Shown piece after piece: positions 22,174 to 30,220 of a stretch of 31,980 bases of DNA. The stretch spans positions 1 through 31,980 of the forward strand of contig JAHZEL010000018.1 of NCBI GenBank assembly GCA_019421865.1, in the 5' to 3' direction. Origin of the DNA: Desulfovibrionaceae bacterium. GTDB lineage: Bacteria > Desulfobacterota > Desulfovibrionia > Desulfovibrionales > Desulfovibrionaceae. The notes under the pieces were generated by a model. The model was not told the DNA's origin. It ran no database searches and worked only from the letters and a program-made list of their open reading frames with translations. Position 1 is the stretch's first letter; each line of letters opens with the position of its first letter. Position numbers and translations under genes: made by a program.

Positions 22174-23589
22174 TTATTTCTTGTCCAGCGACACGGTGAT
22201 GAAGAACGTTTCACCGCGACGGTTGATCTGCAGCATGAGGGCGCCGCGTTCCTTGCCTTCCTTGCGGATGATGGAAAGAAGCTCGTCAGCGTTGGTCACG
22301 GGCTTGAGGTTGGCGGACATGATCACGTCGCCGGTACGCACGCCGGCTTCGGCGGCAGGACCGTTACCGTTCACACCCACCACGAGCAGGCCCTTCACGT
22401 CGCCGGAAAGCTGCAGCGCGCGGGCATCCTCAGGAGCCAGAGGCTTGACGCTCACGCCGAGTTCGCCGCCTTCGCTCTGCTGCCCGTTGCCCTGCATGGC
22501 CGTGCTGTGAGACGCGCGTTCGCCGAGCTTCACGGAACGGGTCACTTCCTTGCCGTCGCGGATGACCACCACGTCGACCTTGGTGTCGGGCTTGAGGGAA
22601 GCCACGCTGCGGGTCACGGCAGAGGCGCTGTCGATGGGAGTATCGCCGACGCGGACAATGACGTCGCCAGCACGCAGACCGGCCTTGTCGGCAGGCTCGT
22701 CGTCCATGACGGAGCCGATGAGCGCACCCTTGGCATCCTTGAGGCCGAGAGCCTTGGCCATGTTTTCATCCACGTCCTGAATGGTCACACCGAGCCAGCC
22801 GCGGCTGACCTTCTTGCCTTCGCGCAGATCGTTGATGACTCTGGAAGCAAGGTTGCTCGGAATGGCGAAGCCTATGCCCTGACCGTTGGCGGAAATGGCC
22901 GTGTTGATGCCTATGACCTCGCCGTTCATGTTGATGAGGGGACCGCCGCTGTTGCCGGGGTTGATGGAGGCATCGGTCTGAAGGAAGTTATCGAAGGGAC
23001 CGGCATGAATGTCGCGGCCCTTGGCGCTCAGAATGCCCGCCGTCACGGTGTTGCTCAGGCCGAAGGGGTTGCCGATGGCCACCACCCAGTCGCCGACTTC
23101 CATGGCATCGGAATCACCGAAGCTGAGCACGGGCAGCGGCGTGGGGCTTTCCACCTTGAGCAAGGCCAGGTCGGTTTCCTCGTCCGTGCCCACGATGGTG
23201 GCGGCAAGACCGGCGGACTTGTCGTCGTTGAGCTTCACGGTCACCTTGTCGGCGCCTTCCACCACATGATTGTTGGTGACGATGTAGCCGTCGGCGGAAA
23301 TGATGAAGCCCGAACCGAGAGCGCTGCTCTTCTGCTTGGGAACAGGCTGACCGGGACGCACGCCGAAGGGACCGCCGAACTGTTCAAAGAAGCGATCCAT
23401 GCCCGGGAAGTTGAACATATCCATGACGGGGCTGTTCACTTCGCGTTCCGTGCTGATGTTGACCACGGCAGGACCGGCCTTCTTGGCCAGCGGCACGAAG
23501 TTGGGCAGCATGGGGGCTGCCGACGCCGAAGATACCAGAAATACGAAACCAGTTACGGCAAGCGCCGTTTTTTTAAGGATGCCGTTCAT
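22174..23589 (-). CDS. degQ: Do-family periplasmic serine protease (DegP/DegQ/HtrA)
   Basis: Envelope quality-control protease/chaperone of 471 aa. A signal peptide (residues 1-24, ending SASA) precedes a trypsin-like domain with H108 (TNNHVVEG), D140 (ETDLALLKV) and S214 (NPGNSGGPL). Two PDZ domains follow: the first ~275-365 (RGWLGVTIQDV, AGLRAGDVIVRVG), the second ~375-470 (LGVSVKPL, AGVRTGDVIMSANL). A Q-rich LA-loop-like segment (GVRPGQPVPKQKSSALG) lies before the catalytic domain. ATG 23589 follows AAGGAG; an open frame to 23706 upstream has no signal-peptide logic. It is alone in its unit. I use degQ loosely, since DegP and DegQ cannot be told apart here. Confidence 0.95.
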   Translation of the reverse strand: MNGILKKTALAVTGFVFLVSSASAAPMLPNFVPLAKKAGPAVVNISTEREVNSPVMDMFNFPGMDRFFEQFGGPFGVRPGQPVPKQKSSALGSGFIISADGYIVTNNHVVEGADKVTVKLNDDKSAGLAATIVGTDEETDLALLKVESPTPLPVLSFGDSDAMEVGDWVVAIGNPFGLSNTVTAGILSAKGRDIHAGPFDNFLQTDASINPGNSGGPLINMNGEVIGINTAISANGQGIGFAIPSNLASRVINDLREGKKVSRGWLGVTIQDVDENMAKALGLKDAKGALIGSVMDDEPADKAGLRAGDVIVRVGDTPIDSASAVTRSVASLKPDTKVDVVVIRDGKEVTRSVKLGERASHSTAMQGNGQQSEGGELGVSVKPLAPEDARALQLSGDVKGLLVVGVNGNGPAAEAGVRTGDVIMSANLKPVTNADELLSIIRKEGKERGALMLQINRRGETFFITVSLDKK

Positions 23590-23798
23590 AAGAACTCCTT
23601 GTACATTCGTCTTTAGAGCGTTGGTTGCTGAAATGAAACTTCTGTGCAGAGCCTGCCCTTGTCCGGCAGACCCGCCATAGAGGTCGTGCCTCTTCCGGCA
23701 GAACATGCTGCCTTACGTGAAGCACTCGATCGGAACCCCTTCGACAGAAATCTACTCCGCATCAAACGATCCCGCCATTGTAAATGGCACAACATATA

Positions 23799-24068
23799 TT
23801 ACTGCGCGGCTCCGTCCGTTCCTCCGCCGCAGGAGGAACAGTTGCCGTGGCAGGGGCTGTTGCGGTTGAGTCTCTTGTCATTCATCCATGCCGGTCTCGG
23901 TCCGATCTTGAAAGGAAATGCTCCTGTCTTGAGGGGACTGGGGGCGGAAACAAGGCGGGCCGTATTCGTCGACCCGCACTTGGGGCAGCTGATCACATCG
24001 TCGTCTTCAAAAGCCAGCTCCTCAAAGGTGTGCCGGCAGTCCTTGCACTCAAAATCATACAGCGGCAT
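23799..24068 (-). CDS. FmdB-family zinc-ribbon protein
   Basis: Small protein of 89 aa with the FmdB/CxxC_CxxC_SSSS zinc ribbon at residues 1-40. It starts MPLYDFECKDC with C8-x2-C11 and C28-x2-C31 (ISCPKCGS) as zinc ligands. The C-terminus has another cysteine group (CHGNCSSCGGG). The family is named after a putative regulator of formamidase genes, but most members have no known role. GAGGAG lies 8 bases before the ATG. It is upstream of the protease gene on the same strand, 209 bases away. A dyad GCCATT/AATGGC at 23774-23788 follows its stop and has no T run. Confidence 0.9.
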   Translation of the reverse strand: MPLYDFECKDCRHTFEELAFEDDDVISCPKCGSTNTARLVSAPSPLKTGAFPFKIGPRPAWMNDKRLNRNSPCHGNCSSCGGGTDGAAQ

Positions 24069-24431
24069 GGTAAAAACTCCTCGCGAGAATGATGGAAGGT
24101 TATGCGTTGTTTCGCCTTCCCGTGCTGCTAGATAAGCACCCTACACCAGCTGGCAAGGTTAAGGCAAAAGGCCGACGGCGCGCCTTTCAGCGCTCCGGAA
24201 ACATTCAGTAATGATTTTTCTATAATAAAAACAAAAAGTTATATTTTTTCTTATCAAAAATCCCGGCACAATTTTCCCGTTCAGGGTAATTCTTGCATAG
24301 TGTTACACTTCAGAGCCGTATCCGTCTTTTCACCGACTCAGGCACGGCTTCAGGCTGATTCCCGGCACGGCATTCACACGTTATGTCGCAAGAAAACAGC
24401 CCCTCAAAAAAACGGAAAAAATCGCGGCGTC
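24069..24431. other. Gene-free gap between tilS and the fmdB-type gene
   Basis: The 363 bases hold no gene. The part at about 24205-24275 is strongly AT-rich, unlike its GC-rich surroundings, and contains TATAAT on the plus strand near 24221 and TATTAT on the minus strand. It probably carries the fmdB-type promoter, but no good -35/-10 pair stands out. No tilS terminator is clear. Confidence 0.5.
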
Positions 24432-25457
24432 CTAGCGGCCCGGAGCACGGAAAAACCAAAGGCCTTCCCCGGAAAGCTCCGCCTTGACGCCTCCGCCGAA
24501 GGAAAAACGACGGGGAAAATGTCTGCGCCGCCACACCTCTTCCACAGACTCCAGCGTGTCCGCACGAACTTCGCCTCCCAGTCGTCGAAGCGCGTCCGCC
24601 ATAAGGCGCATTCTGCCGGACGCCCCCAGAGCGTGAAGATCCTCATCCGCCAGGAAAAGACCGCCGCTTCTCTCATGGAGAAGATGTCCCGCCCTTTCGT
24701 TCCAGTCGCGCTCATCCCTGCGGGCACAGCGCCAGAGGCGGCGTATGCTTTCATAAAAGGACGGATTCTCCGCCAGAAACAGCGGCATGACGTCATGACG
24801 CATCCGATTTCTTTTCCACATGCGGCTTTCGTTGGAAGCATCTTCCTGCCACGAAAGGCCGAGGCGCAGCAGCATGGCCTCCAGGGTCTTTTTCTCCTGC
24901 ATGAGCAGCGGCCGCAGAACATGCCTTCCCGGCTCGTCGACCACGGCCCGCATGCCCCCAAGCCCCGGCCATCCCGCACCGCGGGAAAGGCGCATGAGCA
25001 CATCTTCCGCCAGGTCCCCGACATGATGCGCCGTCAGCACCCATCGCGCTCCCTGCGTGATACGGCACTCCTCCAGAAAGGCGTATCTGGCCCTGCGACC
25101 GGCTTCCTCTACGCCACAGCGCCAGGCAACAGCCAGATCCCCCACGTTTTCGCGCTTCGTAAAAAAAGAGACTCCGAAGCGGCGGCAGAGTTCTCCGGCC
25201 TTTTCCGCCTCAAGGGCACTTTCCACACGCAGACCGTGGTCCAGATGAGCCGCAGCAAGAGAAAGCTGAAGGCTGTCGCGAAGCGCGCAGAACATCGTCA
25301 GCAGCGCCGTGGAATCCGCGCCGCCGGAAAGGGCGATCACAAGACGCGCCCCCCGGAGCTCCACGCCGAGGTCATGCCGTACGAAACGCGCCACGGCAAG
25401 CACCGTGCGCGCATCAGCGGCGGAAAGATCCTTCAGGGAAAAAACGGACTGCGACAT
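24432..25457 (-). CDS. tilS: tRNA(Ile)-lysidine synthase
   Basis: Essential tRNA-modifying enzyme of 341 aa that attaches lysine to C34 of the CAU-anticodon tRNA-Ile, so that it reads AUA and is charged with isoleucine. The PP-loop SGGADST is at residues 44-50. AAHLDHGLR, EEAGRRARYAFLE and LTAHHVGDLAEDVLMRLSRG are the usual TilS blocks, followed by a helical substrate-binding part (RNRMRHDVMPLF) and a shortened C-terminal domain. ATG 25457 follows GGAGGAG; the frame upstream to 25496 is not needed. It lies 167 bases after queF on the same strand, behind a strong terminator, so it probably has its own promoter. Confidence 0.96.
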   Translation of the reverse strand: MSQSVFSLKDLSAADARTVLAVARFVRHDLGVELRGARLVIALSGGADSTALLTMFCALRDSLQLSLAAAHLDHGLRVESALEAEKAGELCRRFGVSFFTKRENVGDLAVAWRCGVEEAGRRARYAFLEECRITQGARWVLTAHHVGDLAEDVLMRLSRGAGWPGLGGMRAVVDEPGRHVLRPLLMQEKKTLEAMLLRLGLSWQEDASNESRMWKRNRMRHDVMPLFLAENPSFYESIRRLWRCARRDERDWNERAGHLLHERSGGLFLADEDLHALGASGRMRLMADALRRLGGEVRADTLESVEEVWRRRHFPRRFSFGGGVKAELSGEGLWFFRAPGR

Positions 25458-25552
25458 GCCTCTCCTCCACAGCCCGCCACAAGGGCGGCCAAGCATCGAA
25501 GCTCCTTCTTATTCATCGGCCGTGCGTCTTGTCAAATCAGCGCGCAGCCATG

Positions 25553-25577
25553 AAAAAAAGGGCCTTGCGGCCCTTTT
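25553..25577 (-). terminator. Terminator of the queuosine operon
   Basis: Stem AAAAGGGCC/GGCCCTTTT with loop of four, followed on the minus strand by T (25559-25553). A second strong hairpin with arms GGCCTCC/GAGGCC (25589-25618) lies between it and the queF stop, so two hairpins stand in tandem. Confidence 0.82.
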
Positions 25578-25624
25578 CGTCAGCATGCGGCCTCCTTCCT
25601 GCAAGGAAGAGGGAGGCCGGAATA

Positions 25625-26086
25625 TCAAAGATCGTGATGCATCATGCGGAATGTGGCCATTTCCTCATATTTTGTTCCCGGACGGCCGTAGTTGCAGTAC
25701 GGATAAATGGATATGCCACCGCGGGGCGTGAATATGCCCGTCACTTCAATATAACGGGGATCCATGAGCCTGATGAGATCCTTCATGATGACGTTCACGC
25801 AGTCCTCATGGAAATCGCCGTGATTGCGAAAGCTGAACAGGTACAGCTTGAGACTCTTGCTTTCCACCATTTTTACGTCGGGAATGTACTCAATGCGGAT
25901 TTCCGCAAAGTCCGGCTGACCGGTGATGGGGCAGAGGCTGGTGAATTCCGGGCAGTTGAAACGTACCCAGTAGTCGTGCTCGGCGTGCCTGTTCTCAAAG
26001 GTTTCCAGAACTTCCGGAGCATAGTCCTGACGGTAGCTTGTGGCCGCGCCCAGAAGCGTCAGATTGTCGTCCTTTCTATCATGCAT
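25625..26086 (-). CDS. queF: 7-cyano-7-deazaguanine reductase
   Basis: NADPH-dependent nitrile reductase of 153 aa that makes preQ1 from preQ0 in queuosine synthesis. It is the short, unimodular (Bacillus-type) form, with catalytic C52 and D59 in EFTSLCPITGQPDFA and the family segment ESKSLKLYLFSFRNHGDFHED. AAGGAG, inside the end of queC, lies 8 bases before the ATG, and only three bases separate the two genes. It is last in the yhhQ-queC-queF operon and ends before tandem hairpins. Confidence 0.97.
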   Translation of the reverse strand: MHDRKDDNLTLLGAATSYRQDYAPEVLETFENRHAEHDYWVRFNCPEFTSLCPITGQPDFAEIRIEYIPDVKMVESKSLKLYLFSFRNHGDFHEDCVNVIMKDLIRLMDPRYIEVTGIFTPRGGISIYPYCNYGRPGTKYEEMATFRMMHHDL

Positions 26087-26089
26087 CGC

Positions 26090-26779
26090 TCATGCTCCTT
26101 CGTGAACGCGGCAGGCTTCCGCCTCCGCCAGTCTTTTCCTCTCAAGATAACGTTCCAGTCCCTGACGGCGCAGACGACAGGAAGGACACTCGCCGCATCC
26201 GTCTCCCACAACACCGTTGTAGCAGGTCACCGTACGGGTACGCACCAGATCGAAGATTCCCAGCCTATCGGCCAGTTCCCAGGTCTGAGCCTTGTCGAGC
26301 CACATAAGCGGCGTATGCAGCACGAACTGCTCGTCCATGGCCAGATTGAGCGTCACGTTCATGGAACGGATGAAGGTATCGCGACAGTCGGGATAGCCGG
26401 AAAAATCCGTCTGCGAAACGCCCGTAACGATATCCCGCATGCCGTGCTCCCGCGCCCATACGGCCGCCACGCCGAGAAAGAACATGTTGCGACCCGGCAC
26501 AAAGGTGTTCGGCCAGCCCTCTTCGGGCTTTTCGCTGTCCATGGTCATGCCGGTATCCGTCAGAGAGCTTCGGCCGATGCGAGAAATGAAGCTCACATCC
26601 TGCACGTCCAGCGGAATGCGGGCTTCCTCGGCAATGGATCGGGCCATGTCCAGCTCGATACTGTGCCGCTGTCCGTAGAAAAAGCTCAGTGCGCGCACGT
26701 TCTCAAATCGCTCGCGCGCCCAGAACAGGCAGGTGGTGGAATCCTGTCCGCCGCTGAAAACGACAAGCGCTCCGGACAT
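26090..26779 (-). CDS. queC: 7-cyano-7-deazaguanine synthase
   Basis: ATP-dependent enzyme of 229 aa that turns 7-carboxy-7-deazaguanine into preQ0. The PP-loop SGGQDST is at residues 9-15, then FYGQRHSIELD, FVPGRNMFFLGVAAVWA, GVSQTDFSGYPDCRDTFI, and the zinc site CYNGVVGDGCGECPSCRLR. Its start overlaps the yhhQ stop by one base (TGATG), so translation is coupled. The other early steps (queD, queE, GTP cyclohydrolase I) are not in the window. Confidence 0.97.
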   Translation of the reverse strand: MSGALVVFSGGQDSTTCLFWARERFENVRALSFFYGQRHSIELDMARSIAEEARIPLDVQDVSFISRIGRSSLTDTGMTMDSEKPEEGWPNTFVPGRNMFFLGVAAVWAREHGMRDIVTGVSQTDFSGYPDCRDTFIRSMNVTLNLAMDEQFVLHTPLMWLDKAQTWELADRLGIFDLVRTRTVTCYNGVVGDGCGECPSCRLRRQGLERYLERKRLAEAEACRVHEGA

Positions 26780-27465
26780 CAGGCCACCTCCCTGATCTTC
26801 AGAATGTTGTAGGAAATGCCTTCGTCGTAGACGTCGGTCTCCTCCACGCGTTTGACATGGTTCACCACGCGGATGGTCAGAGGAAGCACCAGAATCTCAT
26901 ACAGCGTCTTGAGCGCCGTCTGGGCCAGCATCATGGGAATCATGGCGGAGAAGGGAATCATGCCCGCAAAGGCGCAGGGGAAGAAAATGAGCGAATCCAC
27001 CCCCTCGCCCACCAGCGTGGACAAGACGGCACGCGCAGAAAAGTGCTTTCCCCGGGAGGCCACCTTCATGCGGCTCATGACATAGGCGTTGAGGAAGGAG
27101 CCGGCCAGAAAAGCCAGGAAACTCGCAGCGGCAATGCGCGGCGCAAGGCCGAACATATAGTTGAAATGCGCTTCGCCGTCCCAGAACGGGGCGGAAGGAA
27201 GAAACACCGCCAGCTGCCCCAGCGCCGCCACAAGGAAGTTCATGGCAAAGCCCGTCCAGATGATGAAGCGGGCCCGCCGGAAGCCCCAGACCTCGGCGAT
27301 GCAGTCATTGATGATGTAGGATACGGGGAAAATGATGACTGCCGCCGGAAGAGAGAGCGATCCCAGCATGAAAATCTTGGCGGCCAGAAGATTGGAGATG
27401 ATGAGACAGGTACAGAACAGAATACCGAGCAACATGAACGTTGCCGAAAAGGAATACTTTTTCAT
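26779..27465 (-). CDS. yhhQ: Queuosine-precursor transporter (VUT/YhhQ family)
   Basis: Inner-membrane protein of 228 aa with six or so helices, of the VUT/QPTR family that imports preQ0/preQ1-type precursors. Family traits are LLAAKIFMLGSLSLPAAVIIFPVSYIINDCIAEVWG (in two parts), GFAMNFLVAAL and the C-terminal half SALVGEG-like STLVGEGVDSLIFF. It is first in the operon with queC and queF, so the cell can import or make the precursor. No Shine-Dalgarno sequence precedes the ATG; the base stretch in that position is the A-rich loop and last stem strand of a preQ1-like pseudoknot (27467-27532). This suggests direct metabolite control of translation start. Confidence 0.93.
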   Translation of the reverse strand: MKKYSFSATFMLLGILFCTCLIISNLLAAKIFMLGSLSLPAAVIIFPVSYIINDCIAEVWGFRRARFIIWTGFAMNFLVAALGQLAVFLPSAPFWDGEAHFNYMFGLAPRIAAASFLAFLAGSFLNAYVMSRMKVASRGKHFSARAVLSTLVGEGVDSLIFFPCAFAGMIPFSAMIPMMLAQTALKTLYEILVLPLTIRVVNHVKRVEETDVYDEGISYNILKIREVA

Positions 27466-27466
27466 A

Positions 27467-27499
27467 GCTTGTTTTTTACGTGGTTTTCAAGCACACGGC
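27467..27499 (-). ncRNA. preQ1-I-like riboswitch, proximal copy
   Basis: On the minus strand this 33-base unit can form an H-type pseudoknot. Stem P1 is CGTG/CACG, stem P2 is GCTTG/CAAGC (27492-27488 region pairing with 27471-27467), and the A-rich loop GTAAAAAA lies between the P1 and P2 3' strands. This is the layout of preQ1-I riboswitches, and it lies one base before the ATG of yhhQ, a queuosine-precursor transporter. Pairing would block the ribosome landing site. Class call is by architecture and context, not a database match. Confidence 0.78.
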
Positions 27500-27532
27500 G
27501 CTTGTTTTTAACGTGGTTCTCAAGCACACGGC
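27500..27532 (-). ncRNA. preQ1-I-like riboswitch, distal copy
   Basis: A second 33-base unit, directly abutting the proximal one and 31/33 identical to it. The same P1 (CGTG/CACG) and P2 (GCTTG/CAAGC) form, with loop GTTAAAAA. Both differences fall in unpaired parts, so the pseudoknot is conserved. Two aptamers in a row would give a steeper or two-ligand response. Confidence 0.75.
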
Positions 27533-27912
27533 TCAGGGTGAACATTCGGGGCCCGGGACAAAAAACGACAGATTCCTCCTTGGCTGAAATAAAAGAACGC
27601 AGCCGGAATATGCCCCAAAGACTCCGGCAAGGCAAATGCTTTTCCCAGGGAAAATTCCCTCGCCATGAAGACGGTCAAAAGGCACTTTCTACAAAACAGT
27701 CACATTCCAGCCCCGCCCTTATGCCCCGCCTTCGGCTTGACAGCGCTATTCTTTCATGGAAAAGATGTCTGGCGTGACGTCTTTTTTTCGATTTTGTCAA
27801 AGACGGAACACCGGTGAACCGGACGCGGTGCAGTCCTGTCTGCGGCCGGACGCCTTTCAGCCACTCATCCCGCCGTTCTTCCGCGACGGACCAGTTTCCC
27901 GGAGGAGTCTTC
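27533..27912. other. Divergent region between queuosine operon and symporter
   Basis: Upstream of the riboswitch pair this stretch should hold promoters for both directions. A TTGACA on the plus strand (27737-27742) has no good -10. A dyad AGGGAA/TTCCCT is at about 27649-27662. No gene is present. Confidence 0.45.
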
Positions 27913-29151
27913 ATGAAGTCCCGCATCAGCCTGCCCGTGCAGATGGCCATAGGCATGGTCCTCGGCGTCGCCGCCGGTCTCGCAGCACCCCTCGTGGGCT
28001 TTGACACCGCATGGTTCAAGCCCATCGGCCAGCTTTTCATCAACCTCATCCGCATGGTCGTCGTGCCGCTGGTTCTGACCACCATCGTCGCCGGGGCCGC
28101 CAGCGTGGGCGATCTCAGCAAACTCGGCCGCCTCGCCTCCAAAACGCTGATCTACTATTTCTGCACCACTGCCGTGGCGGTGTTCATCGGCCTTCTGTTC
28201 GCCAACATCTTCAATCCCGGTGAAGGACTCAACCTCTCCACCGAAGGCCTCAAGGCGCAGGCCGTACAGGCTCCCAGAATGATGGACGTCTTCCTCGACA
28301 TCGTTCCGCTCAATCCCATCGACTCCATGAGCAAGGGCAACATGCTCCAGGTCATCTTCTTCGCCATGATCTTCGGCTTCGGCCTGAGCGCCGTGGGCGA
28401 ACGCGGAAAGACCGTGCTCTCCTTCTTTGAAGGCTGCGCCGAAGTCATGATCAAGGTGACCAACATGGTCATGGTCTACGCTCCCTTCGGTGTCTTCGGC
28501 CTCATTGCCTTCACCGTGGCCAGCCACGGCGCCGCCGTCCTGCTGCCTCTCGTAAAGGTCATCGGCGTCATGTACGTCGCCTGCCTGTGCCACGTGATCT
28601 TCTGCTACATGCCTCTCGTCAAGGCCTGCGGACTCAGCGTTCCGCTGTTCTTCAAGATGCTGGCCGCTCCCATGATCATCTCCTTCACCACCTGCTCGAG
28701 CGCCGCGGCTCTCTCCACCAACCTCATTCAGGTGCAGAAGCTCGGAGCCTCCAAGCCCGTCGCTTCCTTCTCCATTCCGCTCGGCAACACCATCAACATG
28801 GACGGTACCGCCGTGTACATGGGCGTGGTGGCCATTTTCGTGGCCGAGCTGTACGGCATTCCCATGCCCTTCGACAAGCAGTTTGAAGTCATTCTCGTGG
28901 GCGTGCTGGCCTCCATCGGCACCGTGGGCGTTCCCGGCGCCGGGCTGCTCATGAGCTCCATCGTCTTCACCCAGGTGGGCATTCCGCTTGAAGGCATCGC
29001 CATCATCGCCGGTATCGACCGCGTGATGGATATGGCCCGTACCTCCGTCAACGTGCTCGGCGACGCCACCGGCGCCATCGTCGTTTCCCGCTGGGAAGGC
29101 GAATTCAGCCCCGAAGCCGGCGCCCGCTTCGCCGCCGAAGAAGGCGACTGA
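27913..29151 (+). CDS. Dicarboxylate/glutamate:cation symporter (DAACS, GltP-like)
   Basis: Sodium- or proton-coupled carrier of 412 aa that takes up glutamate/aspartate or C4-dicarboxylates across the inner membrane. It has the DAACS fold signs: FINLIRMVVVPLVLTTIVAG, the HP1 serine-rich hairpin (SFTTCSSAAALSTN), NTINMDGTAVYMGVVAIFVA with NMDGT, HP2 (GVPGAGLLMSSIVF) and DRVMDMARTSVNVLGDA. The Arg in this last block (RTSVNV) is in the position that helps tell acidic amino acids/dicarboxylates from neutral substrates. GGAGGAG precedes ATG 27913; the open frame upstream is not coding. It is a single-gene unit with a strong terminator. Confidence 0.93.
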   Translation: MKSRISLPVQMAIGMVLGVAAGLAAPLVGFDTAWFKPIGQLFINLIRMVVVPLVLTTIVAGAASVGDLSKLGRLASKTLIYYFCTTAVAVFIGLLFANIFNPGEGLNLSTEGLKAQAVQAPRMMDVFLDIVPLNPIDSMSKGNMLQVIFFAMIFGFGLSAVGERGKTVLSFFEGCAEVMIKVTNMVMVYAPFGVFGLIAFTVASHGAAVLLPLVKVIGVMYVACLCHVIFCYMPLVKACGLSVPLFFKMLAAPMIISFTTCSSAAALSTNLIQVQKLGASKPVASFSIPLGNTINMDGTAVYMGVVAIFVAELYGIPMPFDKQFEVILVGVLASIGTVGVPGAGLLMSSIVFTQVGIPLEGIAIIAGIDRVMDMARTSVNVLGDATGAIVVSRWEGEFSPEAGARFAAEEGD

Positions 29152-29175
29152 TAACAAACCCGTATTCTAAAACTC

Positions 29176-29223
29176 AAAACTCCGCCCGATGCCGCATGCC
29201 TGCCGTATCGGGCGGAGTTTTTT
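29176..29223 (+). terminator. Intrinsic terminator of the symporter gene
   Basis: A stem AAAACTCCGCCCGAT/ATCGGGCGGAGTTTT with the T run continuing to 29223. It lies 25 bases past the stop. Confidence 0.9.
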
Positions 29224-29421
29224 ATTGTCGGAACTGACTTTTCCTCGCTAAAAAGGCTCCTGTCCTCGGGTACCGCAGGTCTGAGGCTTTCAGTTATCCC
29301 ACTCTTCATGCAGATTCCGGCACGTACTTCCCTTTTGCAGGAAGCATGCCATGCAGGCTTTTACTTCCTTCTTGCCATCGCACGACCTTACCGATACAAC
29401 CAGAAGCCGGAGGAGCATATC

Positions 29422-30195
29422 ATGATAGCCAAGGCCCGCGCCGACCAGCTTGTCTTTGATCAGGGACTTGTCGAAAGCAAGGAACAGGCCCGCCGTCTCA
29501 TCATGGCGGGCAAGGTATCTCTGGCACCGGACGAAGAACATCCCGAACGCACGCCCGAACTTGTACAAAAGCCCGGGCATCCCTATAAGATCACCACACG
29601 CTTTCAGCTGGTAGGCATGGAACGTTTCGTCAGCCGCGGAGCCTACAAGCTGCTTACCGCGCTTGAGCACTATCATATTGATGTGACCGATTTCGTCTGT
29701 CTCGACGCAGGAGCCTCTACAGGCGGTTTCACCGACTGCCTTCTCCAGCACGGAGCCAAGCGCGTCTATGCCGTAGACGTAGGCCATGCGCAGCTTCATG
29801 AACGCCTGCGCGCCGATCCCCGCGTTATCTCCAGAGAAGGCGTAAACCTGCGTACCGCTCCGCCGGATACCATTCCGGAACCTGTGGACATGATCGTGGC
29901 CGACGTGTCCTTCATTTCGCTCACGCTGGTTCTTCCGCACTGCCTGCGCTGGCTGAAGGACGGCGGTATAGCCGTAGGCCTCATCAAGCCGCAGTTTGAA
30001 GTCGGTCCCGGTCAAACCATAAAAGGGGTCGTCAGGGACGAAGCCATCCGTCAGGAAGCCGTGGACAGAGTGCTTGCCTTCATGCAGAACGAAGGACTGC
30101 ACTGTCTCGGCGTAACGCCTGCGGCCATCAAGGGACCGAAAGGCAATCAAGAGTTTCTCGCCTACTGGCGCAAGGAATCCTCTTCTGTCGAGTAA
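29422..30195 (+). CDS. tlyA: TlyA-family rRNA 2'-O-methyltransferase
   Basis: Protein of 257 aa joining an S4 RNA-binding domain (residues ~1-65: RADQLVFDQGLVESKEQARR) to an FtsJ-like SAM methyltransferase. The SAM loop is LDAGASTGGFTDC (94-106), with VDVGHAQLHERLRAD, ADVSFISLTLVLP, IKPQFEVG and a C-terminal Glu/Asp. Mycobacterial TlyA 2'-O-methylates cytidines in 16S and 23S rRNA and affects capreomycin sensitivity; others are called hemolysin A. AGGAG precedes ATG 29422, while the open frame back to 29308 has no ribosome site. The GT9 gene follows after 25 bases and may be co-transcribed. Confidence 0.94.
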   Translation: MIAKARADQLVFDQGLVESKEQARRLIMAGKVSLAPDEEHPERTPELVQKPGHPYKITTRFQLVGMERFVSRGAYKLLTALEHYHIDVTDFVCLDAGASTGGFTDCLLQHGAKRVYAVDVGHAQLHERLRADPRVISREGVNLRTAPPDTIPEPVDMIVADVSFISLTLVLPHCLRWLKDGGIAVGLIKPQFEVGPGQTIKGVVRDEAIRQEAVDRVLAFMQNEGLHCLGVTPAAIKGPKGNQEFLAYWRKESSSVE

Positions 30196-30220
30196 CAGTG
30201 AATCCCGGGGAGAACGCGCC

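Noticed and set aside
24300..25553. Plus-strand open frame of 417 codons opposite tilS
   Set aside because: No recognisable domain, basic low-complexity composition; opposite a clear tilS with ribosome site.
27467..27532. CRISPR array
   Set aside because: The two repeats abut with no spacer, and each folds as a pseudoknot upstream of a queuosine gene.
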